Positions 15,628 through 26,945 of a DNA stretch of 64,000 bases are shown here, piece by piece. Origin of the DNA: Streptomyces clavuligerus (lineage in GTDB: Bacteria > Actinomycetota > Actinomycetes > Streptomycetales > Streptomycetaceae); assembly GCF_005519465.1 (NCBI RefSeq), contig NZ_CP027858.1, positions 4,588,001 to 4,652,000 on the forward strand, in the 5' to 3' direction. The notes beneath the pieces were generated by a model. That model ran no database searches. It had not been told where the DNA came from and saw nothing but the letters and a program-made list of their open reading frames with translations. A program made the translations under genes and the position numbers. Positions within the stretch are counted from its first letter, which is position 1. Each line of letters starts with the position of its first letter.

Positions 15628-18198
15628 TCAGTGCGCCGCCGCGTCCACCGCCTGCGCCTTCAGGGCGCGCTCGACACCCGAACGCGACTCCAGCACCAGC
15701 CGCCGCAGCGCCGGGACCGGCCGCGCCGACTCCAGCCAGGCGTCCGTCGCGTCCAGCGTGGCCCGCGAGACCTGGAGCGAAGGGTAGAGACCGATCGCGA
15801 TCTGCTGCGCCATCTCCGGGCTGCGCGCGGCCCACACCTCCTGGACCACCGCGAAGTACTTCTCCGCGTACGGGGCCAGCAGCTCGCGCTGGTCCGTCTG
15901 GACGAAGCCCGCGATCACGGCCTCCTGCTTGGCGTTGGGCAGGTCCGAGCTCTCCACGACCGCCGTCCACGCCGCCGCCTTGGCCCCGGCGTCCGGCCGG
16001 GCCGCCCGCGCGGTCTCCGCGTGGCGCTCACCGGCGGCCGTGCGGTCCCGCTCGTACTCCGCCGCGATCCCGTCCTCGCCGACGACCCCGGTCGCCGCCA
16101 GCCGCTCCACGAACGTCCAGCGCAGCTCCGCGTCGACGGCCAGGCCCTCGATCGTCTCGGTGCCGTCCAGCAGCGCCCGGAGCAGATCGAGCTGGAGCGG
16201 GGTACGCGCGGTCGCCGCGAAGGCCCGCGCCCACGCCAGCTGGTGGTCGCTGCCCGGCTCGGCCGCCCGCAGCCGCTCCAGCGTGGCGTCGGTCCAGCGG
16301 GTCAGCCCCAGCTCCCGCCACTCGGGCGCCGCGTACTGGTCGATCGCCAGCTTCACCTGGCGGTGCAGCGACTGCACCACACCGATGTCCGACTCCTTGC
16401 CGATGCCCGAGAGCACCAGCTCCAGATAGTCCCGGGCGGCCAGCTCGCCGTCCCGCGTCATGTCCCAGGCGGAGGCCCAGCACAGGGCGCGCGGCAGCGA
16501 GTCCGCGAAGTCGCCGAGGCGCTCGGTGACGACCTTCAGCGACTCCTCGTCCAGGCGCACCTTGGCGTACGACAGATCGTCGTCGTTGAGCAGGACCACG
16601 GCGGGACGGCGGGTGCCCGCCGGGACGGGCACCTCGGTCAGCTCGCCGTCCACGTCCAGCTCGAAGCGCTCGGTCCGCACCAGCTTCCCCGCGGCGTCCG
16701 CGTCGTAGAAGCCGATCGCGATCCGGTGCGGACGCAGCGTGGCCTCGCCCTTGGCCCCCGGCGGCAGCGCCGGGGCCTCCTGGCGCACCGCGAAGGAGGT
16801 GATGACGCCCTCCGGCGAGACCTCGATCTCCGGGCGCAGCACATTGATGCCCGCCGTCTCCAGCCACTTCCCGGACCAGGTCTTCAGATCCCGTCCTGAG
16901 GTGGTCTCCAGCGCGCCGAGCAGATCCGAGAGCACGGTGTTCCCGAAGGCGTGCTCCTTGAAGTACGCCCGCACGCCCTGGAAGAAGGCGTCCTCGCCCA
17001 CATACGCCACGAGCTGCTTGAGGACGGACGCGCCCTTGGCGTAGGTGATGCCGTCGAAGTTGACGATCACATCGTCGATGTCCCGGATCTCCGCCATGAT
17101 CGGGTGCGTGGACGGGAGCTGGTCCTGCCGGTACGCCCAGGTCTTCATGGAGTTCGCGAACGTGGTCCACGCGTGCGGCCAGCGGGAGCCGGGCGCGGAC
17201 GCCTGGCAGGCGATGGAGGTGAAGGTGGCGAACGACTCGTTCAGCCAGAGGTCGTTCCACCACTCCATGGTGACCAGGTCGCCGAACCACATGTGGGCCA
17301 GCTCGTGCAGGATGGTCTCGGCGCGCACCTCGTACGCGGCGTCCGTCACCTTGGAGCGGAAGACATACTGGTCACGGATGGTCACCGCGCCCGCGTTCTC
17401 CATCGCGCCCGCGTTGAACTCCGGCACGAAGAGCTGGTCGTACTTGGCGAACGGGTACGCGTAGTCGAACTTCTCCTGGAACCAGTCGAAGCCCTGCCGG
17501 GTGACCTCGAAGATCGCGTCCGAGTCCAGGTGCTCGGCGAGCGAGGGACGGCAGTAGATGCCCAGCGGGACCGACTGCCCCTCCCGCTCGTAGGAGCTGT
17601 GCACGGAGTGGTACGGACCGGCGATCAGGGCCGTGATGTAGGTCGAGATGCGCGGCGTGGCCTCGAAGCGCCACACGTTGTCCTGCGGCTCGGGCGTCGG
17701 CGAGTTCGAGATCACCGTCCAGCCCTCGGGCGCCTTCACGGTGAACCGGAAGGTCGCCTTCATGTCCGGCTGCTCGAAGTTGGCGAACACCCGGCGCGCG
17801 TCCGGCACCTCGAACTGCGTGTACAGATACGCCTGGTCGTCCACCGGATCGACGAAGCGGTGCAGGCCCTCACCCGTATTGGTGTACGAGCAGTCCGCGA
17901 CCACCGTCACCTCGTTCGGCCCCTGGTGCAGATGGGGGAGGGTGATCCGGGAGTCGCGGAAGTAGGCGGCGACGTCGATGCTCTTGCCGTTCAGGACGAC
18001 CTCGTGCACCGCCGGGGCGACCAGGTCGAGGAACGACTCCGCGTTCGGCTCGGCGCAGTCGAAGCGCACGGTGGTCACCGAACGGTACAGACCGCCCTCT
18101 TGCGCACCGCTCAGATCGAGGTCGATCTCGTACGCGTGGACGGTGAGCAGCCGTGCCCGCTCCTGGGCCTCTTCGCGGGTCAGATTCGTGCCAGGCAC
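15628..18198 (-). CDS. pepN: Aminopeptidase N, M1 family (first copy)
   Basis: Cytoplasmic zinc aminopeptidase, 856 residues, matching the ~857-residue Streptomyces PepN. The exopeptidase motif GAMEN lies near residue 265, and zinc site HELAHMWFGDLVTMEWWNDLWLNESFA near 300 supplies HExxH plus the downstream Glu. The N-terminal beta-sandwich carries FANFEQPDMKATFRF, and the C-terminal ERAP1-like helical domain is complete. The GTG at 18198 is chosen because GAGGAG lies 9 nt upstream; longer in-frame starts lack one. It releases N-terminal residues from peptides, plausibly downstream of Clp proteolysis. A paralogue lies at 24144-26768. Confidence 0.93.
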   Translation of the reverse strand: MPGTNLTREEAQERARLLTVHAYEIDLDLSGAQEGGLYRSVTTVRFDCAEPNAESFLDLVAPAVHEVVLNGKSIDVAAYFRDSRITLPHLHQGPNEVTVVADCSYTNTGEGLHRFVDPVDDQAYLYTQFEVPDARRVFANFEQPDMKATFRFTVKAPEGWTVISNSPTPEPQDNVWRFEATPRISTYITALIAGPYHSVHSSYEREGQSVPLGIYCRPSLAEHLDSDAIFEVTRQGFDWFQEKFDYAYPFAKYDQLFVPEFNAGAMENAGAVTIRDQYVFRSKVTDAAYEVRAETILHELAHMWFGDLVTMEWWNDLWLNESFATFTSIACQASAPGSRWPHAWTTFANSMKTWAYRQDQLPSTHPIMAEIRDIDDVIVNFDGITYAKGASVLKQLVAYVGEDAFFQGVRAYFKEHAFGNTVLSDLLGALETTSGRDLKTWSGKWLETAGINVLRPEIEVSPEGVITSFAVRQEAPALPPGAKGEATLRPHRIAIGFYDADAAGKLVRTERFELDVDGELTEVPVPAGTRRPAVVLLNDDDLSYAKVRLDEESLKVVTERLGDFADSLPRALCWASAWDMTRDGELAARDYLELVLSGIGKESDIGVVQSLHRQVKLAIDQYAAPEWRELGLTRWTDATLERLRAAEPGSDHQLAWARAFAATARTPLQLDLLRALLDGTETIEGLAVDAELRWTFVERLAATGVVGEDGIAAEYERDRTAAGERHAETARAARPDAGAKAAAWTAVVESSDLPNAKQEAVIAGFVQTDQRELLAPYAEKYFAVVQEVWAARSPEMAQQIAIGLYPSLQVSRATLDATDAWLESARPVPALRRLVLESRSGVERALKAQAVDAAAH

Positions 18199-18403
18199 GC
18201 GGTCATCTCCTCGTTCATGACGTGTTTTCGTGAGGTTTGCCGCCATCCTTCCACGCCAGGGCGCCGGGGCGCGCGGCGGTAACGGCCGGTGGCGCCCGGC
18301 GGTGCCGGTGGCTCCGCCCCCGTACCGGGCCCGGCGCGGCCCCGGCAGCGCGAGGTCCGAAAGCCGCCGGACGTCCGCCGGGCCCGCGCGGCACGCTGGC
18401 CCC

Positions 18404-18931
18404 ATGATCCTCACCCCGCCGCGCCGAGCGGCCCGCCCCATCGCTCCGCAGACCCTCGCCGCACTCCGCACCGCGGACGACGCCGGACGCCCGGCCCGGC
18501 CGTACACCGTGACCGAGGACGGCGCTCCGCTGCGCTGCTGTCTGCGGGCCGCCCGGGCGGGGGAGTCGATCGCCCTGGTCTCCTACGCGCCGCTGCGGCG
18601 CTGGGCGGCGGAGCGCGGGGTCCGGCCCGGGGCCTACGACGAACAGGGGCCGGTCTTCATCCACGGCCGGGAGTGCGGCGGCCCCGCCGCACCGGAGTCC
18701 GGTGGCGCCGGGGGCGGGTATCCCTTCGTCCGCCCGGGGGTCCTGCGCACCCTGCGCCGCTACGGCGCCGACGGGCGGATCACCGGCGGACGGCTGCTGG
18801 AGTTCCCCGAGGACCCGGCGCCCGCCGTGGACCGCGCCCTGGACGAGGCGTTCGCCGATCCGGGGGTGGCCCTGGTGCATCTGCGGGCCGTCGAGTACGG
18901 CTGCTTCCTCTTCGAGGTGCGCCGCCCCTGA
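18404..18931 (+). CDS. DUF1203 protein
   Basis: A 175-residue DUF1203 protein of unknown function. It shows the family pattern: paired cysteines in APLRCCLR (about 45), a GESIALVSYAPL segment, EQGPVFIHGREC (about 85-95) and a C-terminal VEYGCFLFEV. It is divergent from the aminopeptidase gene and its ATG is preceded by no strong ribosome-binding site. A proline/alanine-rich insert (GGPAAPESGGAGG) sits in the middle. The protein is probably cytoplasmic. Confidence 0.75.
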   Translation: MILTPPRRAARPIAPQTLAALRTADDAGRPARPYTVTEDGAPLRCCLRAARAGESIALVSYAPLRRWAAERGVRPGAYDEQGPVFIHGRECGGPAAPESGGAGGGYPFVRPGVLRTLRRYGADGRITGGRLLEFPEDPAPAVDRALDEAFADPGVALVHLRAVEYGCFLFEVRRP

Positions 18932-18998
18932 AGCCCCGAAGCCCCGAAGCCCTGAGGCCGTGAAGCCCCGAAGCCCTGGGGCTCTGGGGCCGTGAAGC
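18932..18998. repeat. GAAGCCC(C/T) short tandem repeats
   Basis: Units of GAAGCCCC, GAAGCCCT and GAGGCCGT repeat about eight times directly after the DUF1203 stop. Confidence 0.5.
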
Positions 18999-19043
18999 CT
19001 GCCGGGGCGGACCCCCGGACGTCCCGGATGTCCCGGACGCGCG

Positions 19044-19080
19044 AGGCCCCCGGGTGCCCGTGGAGGGCGCCCGGGGGCCT
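19044..19080. terminator. Bidirectional terminator between DUF1203 and asd
   Basis: A 16-bp stem (19044-19059 with 19065-19080, one G-T pair) and a 5-nt loop between convergent genes. Confidence 0.8.
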
Positions 19081-19102
19081 GTGTGCGCGTGCGGCGGGGA
19101 CG

Positions 19103-20353
<1,251 letters not shown>

Positions 20354-20412
20354 TCAGCTCGCGCGGTCCTGTTCACGCGGGCCCGTTCACACGGTCCCGT
20401 TCCCGCGGTCCG

Positions 20413-23400
20413 TTACGGGACGACCTTCTCGATCACCGCGCGACCCGCGCCCGCGACCGTGCCGCGCGCGTTCTCCAGCCGGGCCTCACCGAAGAGCTGA
20501 CGGCCTTCGGTGACCGTGCCGGCCGCCACGATCTCCGCGCTGACCTGCGTGGACTCACCGGCACCCAGCTTGACCGACGCATCGGCGCCGACCGTCACCC
20601 GGCCCAGCGAGGGCGCGTAGAAGACATCGCGGTAGTCGAACGAGGTGGTGCCGGCCGCCACGGCGTACGGGGCGACCTGGATCTTGTACTCGCCCGGCGC
20701 GGGCTTCGTCAGGCTGACGGACTCCTCCGAGTCGCCGTCCGCCGAGGAGGCCGCGAGGCTGCCGTCCTGCCGGTACACATACAGGTCGAGGTCGGCGTTC
20801 GGGTCGGAGGTGTTGCCGACGGCGACGTCCAGCCGCTCGACGCCCTCACCGATGACGACCTTCCGCTCCAGCAGCGCCGGGTCCACCGGGGTGCTCTGCC
20901 CCTTCGTGAACGTGGGACGCTCCACCCGGGCGGAGCCCAGCGGGCCGCCCACCAGCTTGCCGTCGACGGCGGCGCCCTTGTTGTTCACGGTCCACTGGAC
21001 CGGGGTCGGGGTGCCCGCCTTGGCCTCGGGGACCGTACGGACGGCCGGGTCGAACTCGGCCCCGAGCACGTTGACGTCCAGCGCGTAGGGGTTGTCGAGC
21101 AGCGGCGAGGTACGGCGCGACTCGATCTCGATCTCCCAGACGCCCGGCGCCGGGTTCTCGTACGAGCGCAGGTCCGGGCGGCAGGTGTTGGCCGGGTTGG
21201 TGTAGTTCGGGTAGCAGAAGATCGTGGCGCTGTCCTCCATCTGCACCCCGTACGGGTGGATGGAGATGAACCGCGTCTGGCTGCCCTGGTCCAGCCCGCC
21301 GAGCGCGACCTCCAGCGTCTTCGCGCCCTGCGGCACGGTGACGAAGTAGGACTGGTGGCTGTTGCGCTGGACCGTGTTCCGCGCCGAGAAGGCGTGGTTC
21401 GTCGAGGCGTCCAGCGGGGCGGAGACCACCACGGTCGACAGGATCTGCTTGTCGACACCCTCGGTGCGCGGGTCGTCGACCTGGAGGATCGCGCTGAGGA
21501 CACCGGCGGTCTTCGGCCGGGCCTGCACGGTGACGGTCACCGGCTGGTTCAGCGGCAGCCGCACCAGGTCACCGCCGAGCAGCCGGAAGGTGCCGTCGTT
21601 GTACTTCCAGCTCAGCGTGTGCGCCAGCGCACCCTTGGGGCCGGTGGTGCGGGTGATGGTGACGTCGTACGTCTTGGCCTTGCCCGCCTGGAGACCGCCC
21701 TCGCGGTCGTACAGGCCGGTGCCGAAGCCGGGGGTCTTCAGCGCCTGGTCGATCGCGGTGTCGACCGGGGCCTTGACGCCGTACTCGTGGGCCTTGGCGC
21801 CGTTCCGGATCGCGTCCCAGGCACCGACGACGTCGATCAGGCCGGAGCCCTGCTCATGGGCCTTGGCGCCGGGAATCCGGTCGGCCGTCGAGGTCAGCGC
21901 CGTGCGCAGCTTCGCCGGGGTCAGCTCGATCCCGCGCTGCTTGGCCGCCGACAGCAGCAGCGCGCTCGCGCCCGCCGCCTGCGGCGAGGACATCGAGGTG
22001 CCCTGCATCATCGTGTAGCCGGGCGGCAGCTGGTAGCCCGCCTCGGCGACCGGGGAGCCCTTCTGCCAGGTCTGCGTGGTGTTGATCGCGGCGCCGGGGG
22101 CGGTGATGGTCGGCGTGAAGCCGCCGTCCTCACGCGGGCCCCGGGAGGAGAACGGCATCATCGCGTTCTTCTTCGTCACGACGGAGCCGTAGTTGGAGGC
22201 CCAGGTCTCCTTGGTGATCGACGCGCCGACCGAGATGACCCGGTCGGCCACGGACGGGTCGCCGATGGTGTTGACACCGGGGCCCTCGTTGCCCGCCGAG
22301 ATCACCAGCTGGACGCCGTAGAGGTCGATGAGCCGGTTGTACATCGCCGCACGGGCGTTGTTGCCGTCGTTCAGCGCCGGCAGACCGCCGATGGAGATGT
22401 TGACGATGTCCACACCGCGGTCGATGACCAGGTCGGCCACGCCCTCGGTGAGGGCGATGTTGGTGCAGCCGCCGGTCCAGGTGCAGGCGCGCGAGGAGAC
22501 GATCTTGGCGCCGGGGGCGGCACCGTTCATCGCGCCGCCGAAGAGGCTGTTGGCGGCGGCGATACCCGCGACATGGGAGCCGTGGGAGCCCTCGATCACA
22601 CCGATGTTGACGTAGTCGACCTTGGTGCCCTTGTCGTCCACGACGACGTCCTCGCGGACCTCAAGGACAAAGGGGATCCGCTCGGCGATCGGGGTCGCCG
22701 GGTCGTCCTTGCCGAAGTAGCCGATCTGGTGGCCGTTGCGGAACGGCTTCATCACGGTGTCGTCGCGGAAGTCGGCGTTGTTGCCGAGGTCGACGCGCGC
22801 GGTCCGGGTCTCGGCGTCGTACAGCACGGCCCAGGAGTCGGTGCGGTCGCCGTCGCGGTTGAGGTCGCCCGCCATGTCGCCGCCGACGGTGGCGCTCTCC
22901 TCGAAGAGGGCCACCCGGTGGTTGCCCGCGGGAGCGGTGTAGGCGCGCCCGTTGAAGGTGAACGACGGGCCGGTGACCGCGCGGTCCATCCTCAGCCAGG
23001 TGCGGTCGCGGTCGGCGACCGGGTCGGTCGCGGTGACCGAGTCGACGATCTTGCGCTCGCCGGTGGTGGTCTTCTGGAGCGCCGGGTGGGCGACGTCCAC
23101 ACCCGAGTCCAGGATGCCGATGGTGATGCCCCGGCCGTCGGCCTTGGGGTTCTTCTTGACGAAGTCCACCGCGCCCGTCTCGAAGGACGGGTTGTAGGGG
23201 TTCCGCGCCGGGGTGTCCTTGCCGGGGGCCGGGTAGGCCGCGGCCTGCTTGCCCGCGGTGCGGGCCGCCTTCGAGCGGTCGCCGCCCGGGGTCGGGTCCT
23301 CGCGCTCGATCTCGTGCTTGAGGTCGATCCCCTGCACGGTGCTGAGCTTGGTCGCGGCCAGCAGGGTGGCCTCGGCCCGCTTCGTGGGGATCGTGGCCCG

Positions 23401-23760
23401 GACATAGCCGAGGCGGTCGTAGACCTTGCCCACGAAGGCGCCCTCGACGGCGTCGAGCTGCCGGGCGACCTGCTCGGTCTCACCGGGCTTGGTGGCGATC
23501 ATGACCGTGACGGTCTTCTCGCCCGCGGCCTCGGCCTCGGCGAGCAACTGCTCGTCGGCCTCGCCGAGCTTCTCGGAGGTCTGCGCCACCTTGGTACCGG
23601 CGTCGAGCCACGGGTCCTCACCCGTACCCGAGGCGAACGCCGGTACGGCGGCGCCGGCCACCAGCGCGGTCACCAACGAGGCAGCCGCCGCGACACGGGC
23701 GGCGCGCCCGCGGCCGGCCGTGGAACGCCCCGATATGGAGCGCGGGGAATCGAGGGTCAT
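20413..23760 (-). CDS. Large secreted S8 serine peptidase (subtilase)
   Basis: Secreted subtilisin-family protease, 1115 residues. The signal peptide has twin-Arg-like basic residues (GRGRAARVAAAASL) and ends near AFAS (about residue 45). A helical propeptide follows, then the catalytic triad: Asp near 218 (IGILDSGVDVAHPAL), His near 395 (GSHGSHVAGIAAA) and Ser near 588 (GTSMSSPQAAG). The Asp-His gap of about 175 residues is unusually long and suggests an inserted domain. The C-terminal 500 residues are beta-rich, with pre-peptidase-C-like segments (VAVGNTSDPNADLDLYVY). The second ATG (23760) is preferred because AGGG lies 6 nt before it. Monocistronic. Confidence 0.9.
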   Translation of the reverse strand: MTLDSPRSISGRSTAGRGRAARVAAAASLVTALVAGAAVPAFASGTGEDPWLDAGTKVAQTSEKLGEADEQLLAEAEAAGEKTVTVMIATKPGETEQVARQLDAVEGAFVGKVYDRLGYVRATIPTKRAEATLLAATKLSTVQGIDLKHEIEREDPTPGGDRSKAARTAGKQAAAYPAPGKDTPARNPYNPSFETGAVDFVKKNPKADGRGITIGILDSGVDVAHPALQKTTTGERKIVDSVTATDPVADRDRTWLRMDRAVTGPSFTFNGRAYTAPAGNHRVALFEESATVGGDMAGDLNRDGDRTDSWAVLYDAETRTARVDLGNNADFRDDTVMKPFRNGHQIGYFGKDDPATPIAERIPFVLEVREDVVVDDKGTKVDYVNIGVIEGSHGSHVAGIAAANSLFGGAMNGAAPGAKIVSSRACTWTGGCTNIALTEGVADLVIDRGVDIVNISIGGLPALNDGNNARAAMYNRLIDLYGVQLVISAGNEGPGVNTIGDPSVADRVISVGASITKETWASNYGSVVTKKNAMMPFSSRGPREDGGFTPTITAPGAAINTTQTWQKGSPVAEAGYQLPPGYTMMQGTSMSSPQAAGASALLLSAAKQRGIELTPAKLRTALTSTADRIPGAKAHEQGSGLIDVVGAWDAIRNGAKAHEYGVKAPVDTAIDQALKTPGFGTGLYDREGGLQAGKAKTYDVTITRTTGPKGALAHTLSWKYNDGTFRLLGGDLVRLPLNQPVTVTVQARPKTAGVLSAILQVDDPRTEGVDKQILSTVVVSAPLDASTNHAFSARNTVQRNSHQSYFVTVPQGAKTLEVALGGLDQGSQTRFISIHPYGVQMEDSATIFCYPNYTNPANTCRPDLRSYENPAPGVWEIEIESRRTSPLLDNPYALDVNVLGAEFDPAVRTVPEAKAGTPTPVQWTVNNKGAAVDGKLVGGPLGSARVERPTFTKGQSTPVDPALLERKVVIGEGVERLDVAVGNTSDPNADLDLYVYRQDGSLAASSADGDSEESVSLTKPAPGEYKIQVAPYAVAAGTTSFDYRDVFYAPSLGRVTVGADASVKLGAGESTQVSAEIVAAGTVTEGRQLFGEARLENARGTVAGAGRAVIEKVVP

Positions 23761-23766
23761 CAGCAT

Positions 23767-24074
23767 CCCTGGGTGTGAAGGAGACGGGTCCCCTGTTGAC
23801 GCGTCTGTTGATGCGTGTCAGTCCGGAATTCGGTGCCGGATGACCGCTCAGCCTTACGTATCGGACAGGGGTTTGTGGAGAGCCAGCGAAGAGCTGATGT
23901 GCCCATGGCAGAGATCCGCCAGCGTGGACGATGTGCCATCGAGAACATAAAGGGAGATAGGGAGTGCAACACCGGCCACAAAACAGGCTTTTAGGCACGC
24001 CGCTTCCCTTGAAGAGCAGCAGCCCCAGCGCACAGCGCTGTCCATATCCTGGACTTTCAGGGGCGGAAAACAGC
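23767..24074. other. Upstream region of the subtilase gene
   Basis: About 300 bp with lower G+C than its neighbours (for example AACATAAAGGGAGATAGGGA near 23944), fitting a promoter region with regulatory elements on the minus strand. No gene is supported; small ORFs here lack a ribosome-binding site. Confidence 0.5.
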
Positions 24075-24113
24075 CACGGGCACGCACTGCGCATGGCGCG
24101 GTGCGTGCCCGTG
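24075..24113. terminator. Terminator of the second aminopeptidase gene
   Basis: A perfect 13-bp stem (CACGGGCACGCAC/GTGCGTGCCCGTG) extended by an inner GCGC/GCGC stem and an ATG loop, 30 bp past the stop codon. Confidence 0.8.
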
Positions 24114-24143
24114 AAGGAAATGTGCCGGTGCCCGGCCGGGGCG

Positions 24144-26768
24144 TCAGCCGTCGACGGCCGCCCCCGCTGCCTCAGCCGCTGCCGCCCCCGCTGCCCCGGC
24201 CGCCGCCTCCGCGTCCCGCCGGCGGCCCCGCAGCGCCCGCGCGAGGTCGTCCCGGCGCTCCAGGACGATCCGCCGCAGCGCGGGCGCGGCGTTCTCGTGC
24301 GCCGCCAGCCAGCCGTCCGCGGCCGCCAGCGCGGACTCCCCCTGGAAGACGGGGAAGAGCCCCTCCACCACGTCCATCCCGATCTGGATGGAGCGCTCCT
24401 CCCACACCCGCTCGACGGCGGCGAAGTACTTCTCGGTGTACGGCGCCAGCAGCTCCCGCTGCCCCGGCTGGGCGAAGCCGGAGATCACCGCCCCCACCAG
24501 CGCGTTGGAGAGCGCGTCCGACTCCACGACCGCCGCCCACGCCTGGTCCTTCACCGCCGCCGACGGCCGGGCCGCCAGCAGCCGCGTCTGATGGCGCTTG
24601 CCGGACGCGGTGTCGTCGCGCGCCAGCTCCGCCGCGACGGCGTCCTCACCGGCGGCCCCCCGCGCCACCAGCGGCAGCAGCAGCGCCCAGCGCAGCTCCT
24701 GGTCCACGTCCAGGCCGTCGATCTTCTCGGAGCCGTCGAGCAGCCCCTCCAGGAGGCGCAGATCCGCCGCCGACGAGGCCCGCGCGGCGAGGAAGCGCGC
24801 CCAGGTGAGCTGGTGCTGGCTGCCCGGCTCGGCCGCCCGCAGCTCGGCGAGCGCCCCCTCGGCGAGCAGCCGCCCGCCCTCCTCGCGCCACTCGGGCGCC
24901 ACGTAGTGGACGAGCGCGGAATCGGCCCAGGCGTGCAGCGTCTGGAGCACACCGATATCGGTCTCGCGGCCCGCGAAGCGCAGCACCAGATCGATGAAGT
25001 CCCGCGCCGGGAGCAGTGCGTCCCGGGTCAGGTTCCACAGCGCCGACCAGGCCAGCGCCCGCGCCAGCGGATCGCGGAGGTCGCCGAGCGCGGTCCGCAG
25101 GGTGGCCAGCGAGCCCGCGTCGAAGCGGATCTTGCAGTAGGTCAGGTCCTCGTCGTTCACGAGCACCAGCGCGGGCAGGTCGGCCCCCGCCAGCTCGCCG
25201 ATGACGGTCCGCCCGCCGGTGATGTCGACCTCGGCCCGCGCGTAGCGCACCAGCGCCTCGCCCTCGTGGCGGTAGAGCCCGACCGCGACCCGGTGCGGGC
25301 GCAGCTCCTCGCCGCCCTGGACCACCGCCAGCTCGGTGATCCTGCCCCGCTCGTCGCCGCGCAGCTCGGGGGTGAGGGTGTTGACCCCGGCGGTCTGGAG
25401 CCAGGAGCGGGCCCAGGCGGTCATGTCCCGGCCCGAGGTCTCCTCCAGGACCGACAGCAGATCGCCGAGGCGGGTGTTCCCGTACGCGTGCCGCTTGAAG
25501 TAGCGCCGCGCGCCTTCGAGGAAGGCGTCCTCACCGGCGTAGGCGACGAGCTGCTTGAGCACGCTGGCGCCCTTGGCGTAGGTGATCCCGTCGAAGTTGA
25601 GCTTCGCGTCCTCCAGGTCCCGGATGTCCGCCGTGACCGGGTGGGTGGACGGGAGCTGGTCGGCCCGGTACGCCCACGCCTTGCGGTTGTTGGCGAAGGT
25701 GATCCAGCCGTTGTCGAAGCGGGTCGCGCCGACCATCGCGTACGAGCCCATGAAGTCGGCGAAGGACTCCTTCAGCCAGAGGTCGTCCCACCACACCATG
25801 GTGACCAGGTCGCCGAACCACATGTGCGCCATCTCGTGCAGGATCACATTGGCGCGGCGCTCGTAGGACGCCTGGGTGACCTTGCCCCGGAAGACGAAGT
25901 CCTCGTTGAAGGTGACACACCCCGGGTTCTCCATCGCGCCGATGTTGTACTCGGGGACGAACGCCTGGTCGTACTTGCCGAACGGGTAGGGGAAGTCGAA
26001 GCGGTCGTGGAAGAAGTCCAGTCCCTGCTTGGTGACGAGGAAGATGTCGTCGGCGTCGAAGTGCCGGGCCAGGCTCTTGCGGCACATCGCGCCGAGCGGG
26101 ATCTCCCGTACCGTGCCGTCCTCGGCGGTCCGCCGGTAGACATCCGTCTCATGGTGGTACGGACCGGCCACGACGGCGGTGATGTACGTGGAGATCGGCA
26201 GCGTCTCGGCGAAGTCCCAGACCCCGTCCGCGCCCCGCTCGCCCGCGCTGTTGCTCCAGACCTGCCAGCCCTCCGGGGCGGTCACCGTGAAACGGTAGGG
26301 CGCCTTCAGATCGGGCTGCTCGAAGTCGGCGAAGACCCGGCGGGCGTCGGCGGGCTCGTAGTGGGTGTAGAGGTAGACCTCGCCGTCCTCGGGGTCGACG
26401 AAGCGGTGCAGTCCCTCGCCCGTCCGGCTGTAGGCGCACTGCGCGTCCACGACCAGCACATTCTCGGCGGCCAGGCCCTCCAGCGCGATCCGGGAGCCGT
26501 CGAAGACCCGCGCCGGGTCCAGGGACTCCCCGTTCAGCGTCACGGCCGTCACCGAGGGGGCGAGCAGATCCGCGAAGGACGAGGCGCCCGGCCGCGCGCA
26601 GCGGAAGCGGATCGTGGTGAGCGAACGGAAGGTGCGGGGTCCGTCGCCGTCCCCGGCCGGGTCGTCCCCGACGGCCGAGCGCAGGTCGAGCGCGACCTCG
26701 TATCCGTCGACGGACAGCAGCTCCGCCCGCAGTCGGGCTTCGTCGCGGGTCAGATTCTCACCGGACAC
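24144..26768 (-). CDS. Aminopeptidase N, M1 family (second copy)
   Basis: Zinc aminopeptidase paralogous to the one at 15628-18198, 874 residues. GAMEN lies near residue 276 (NIGAMENPGCVTF) and HEMAHMWFGDLVTMVWWDDLWLKESFA near 313, so all catalytic residues are present. It shares with the first copy the N-terminal NLTR(E/D)EA(Q)xRAxLL start, FADFEQPDLKA and a full C-terminal helical domain. The GTG at 26768 is chosen because AAGGAG lies 5 nt upstream; the upstream GTG at 26774 would overlap that site. The C-terminus ends in an Ala/Glu-rich low-complexity tail. Probably cytoplasmic; substrate preference relative to copy one is unknown. Confidence 0.92.
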   Translation of the reverse strand: MSGENLTRDEARLRAELLSVDGYEVALDLRSAVGDDPAGDGDGPRTFRSLTTIRFRCARPGASSFADLLAPSVTAVTLNGESLDPARVFDGSRIALEGLAAENVLVVDAQCAYSRTGEGLHRFVDPEDGEVYLYTHYEPADARRVFADFEQPDLKAPYRFTVTAPEGWQVWSNSAGERGADGVWDFAETLPISTYITAVVAGPYHHETDVYRRTAEDGTVREIPLGAMCRKSLARHFDADDIFLVTKQGLDFFHDRFDFPYPFGKYDQAFVPEYNIGAMENPGCVTFNEDFVFRGKVTQASYERRANVILHEMAHMWFGDLVTMVWWDDLWLKESFADFMGSYAMVGATRFDNGWITFANNRKAWAYRADQLPSTHPVTADIRDLEDAKLNFDGITYAKGASVLKQLVAYAGEDAFLEGARRYFKRHAYGNTRLGDLLSVLEETSGRDMTAWARSWLQTAGVNTLTPELRGDERGRITELAVVQGGEELRPHRVAVGLYRHEGEALVRYARAEVDITGGRTVIGELAGADLPALVLVNDEDLTYCKIRFDAGSLATLRTALGDLRDPLARALAWSALWNLTRDALLPARDFIDLVLRFAGRETDIGVLQTLHAWADSALVHYVAPEWREEGGRLLAEGALAELRAAEPGSQHQLTWARFLAARASSAADLRLLEGLLDGSEKIDGLDVDQELRWALLLPLVARGAAGEDAVAAELARDDTASGKRHQTRLLAARPSAAVKDQAWAAVVESDALSNALVGAVISGFAQPGQRELLAPYTEKYFAAVERVWEERSIQIGMDVVEGLFPVFQGESALAAADGWLAAHENAAPALRRIVLERRDDLARALRGRRRDAEAAAGAAGAAAAEAAGAAVDG

Positions 26769-26945
26769 GGGCACTCCTTCATATCGTGTGCAGCAGCGCG
26801 GAAACGGCACCGCCTCAGCAGAAGCGACAAACGCCCCGATACTCCCATGTGCGCCCGTGCGCCGGTATCCGGGAATCGGCCGGGTGACGCCATCGTTGTC
26901 GTCGGGTGAAGAACCGCCGGGCCCGGTCGGGGCCGGAGGACCGCG

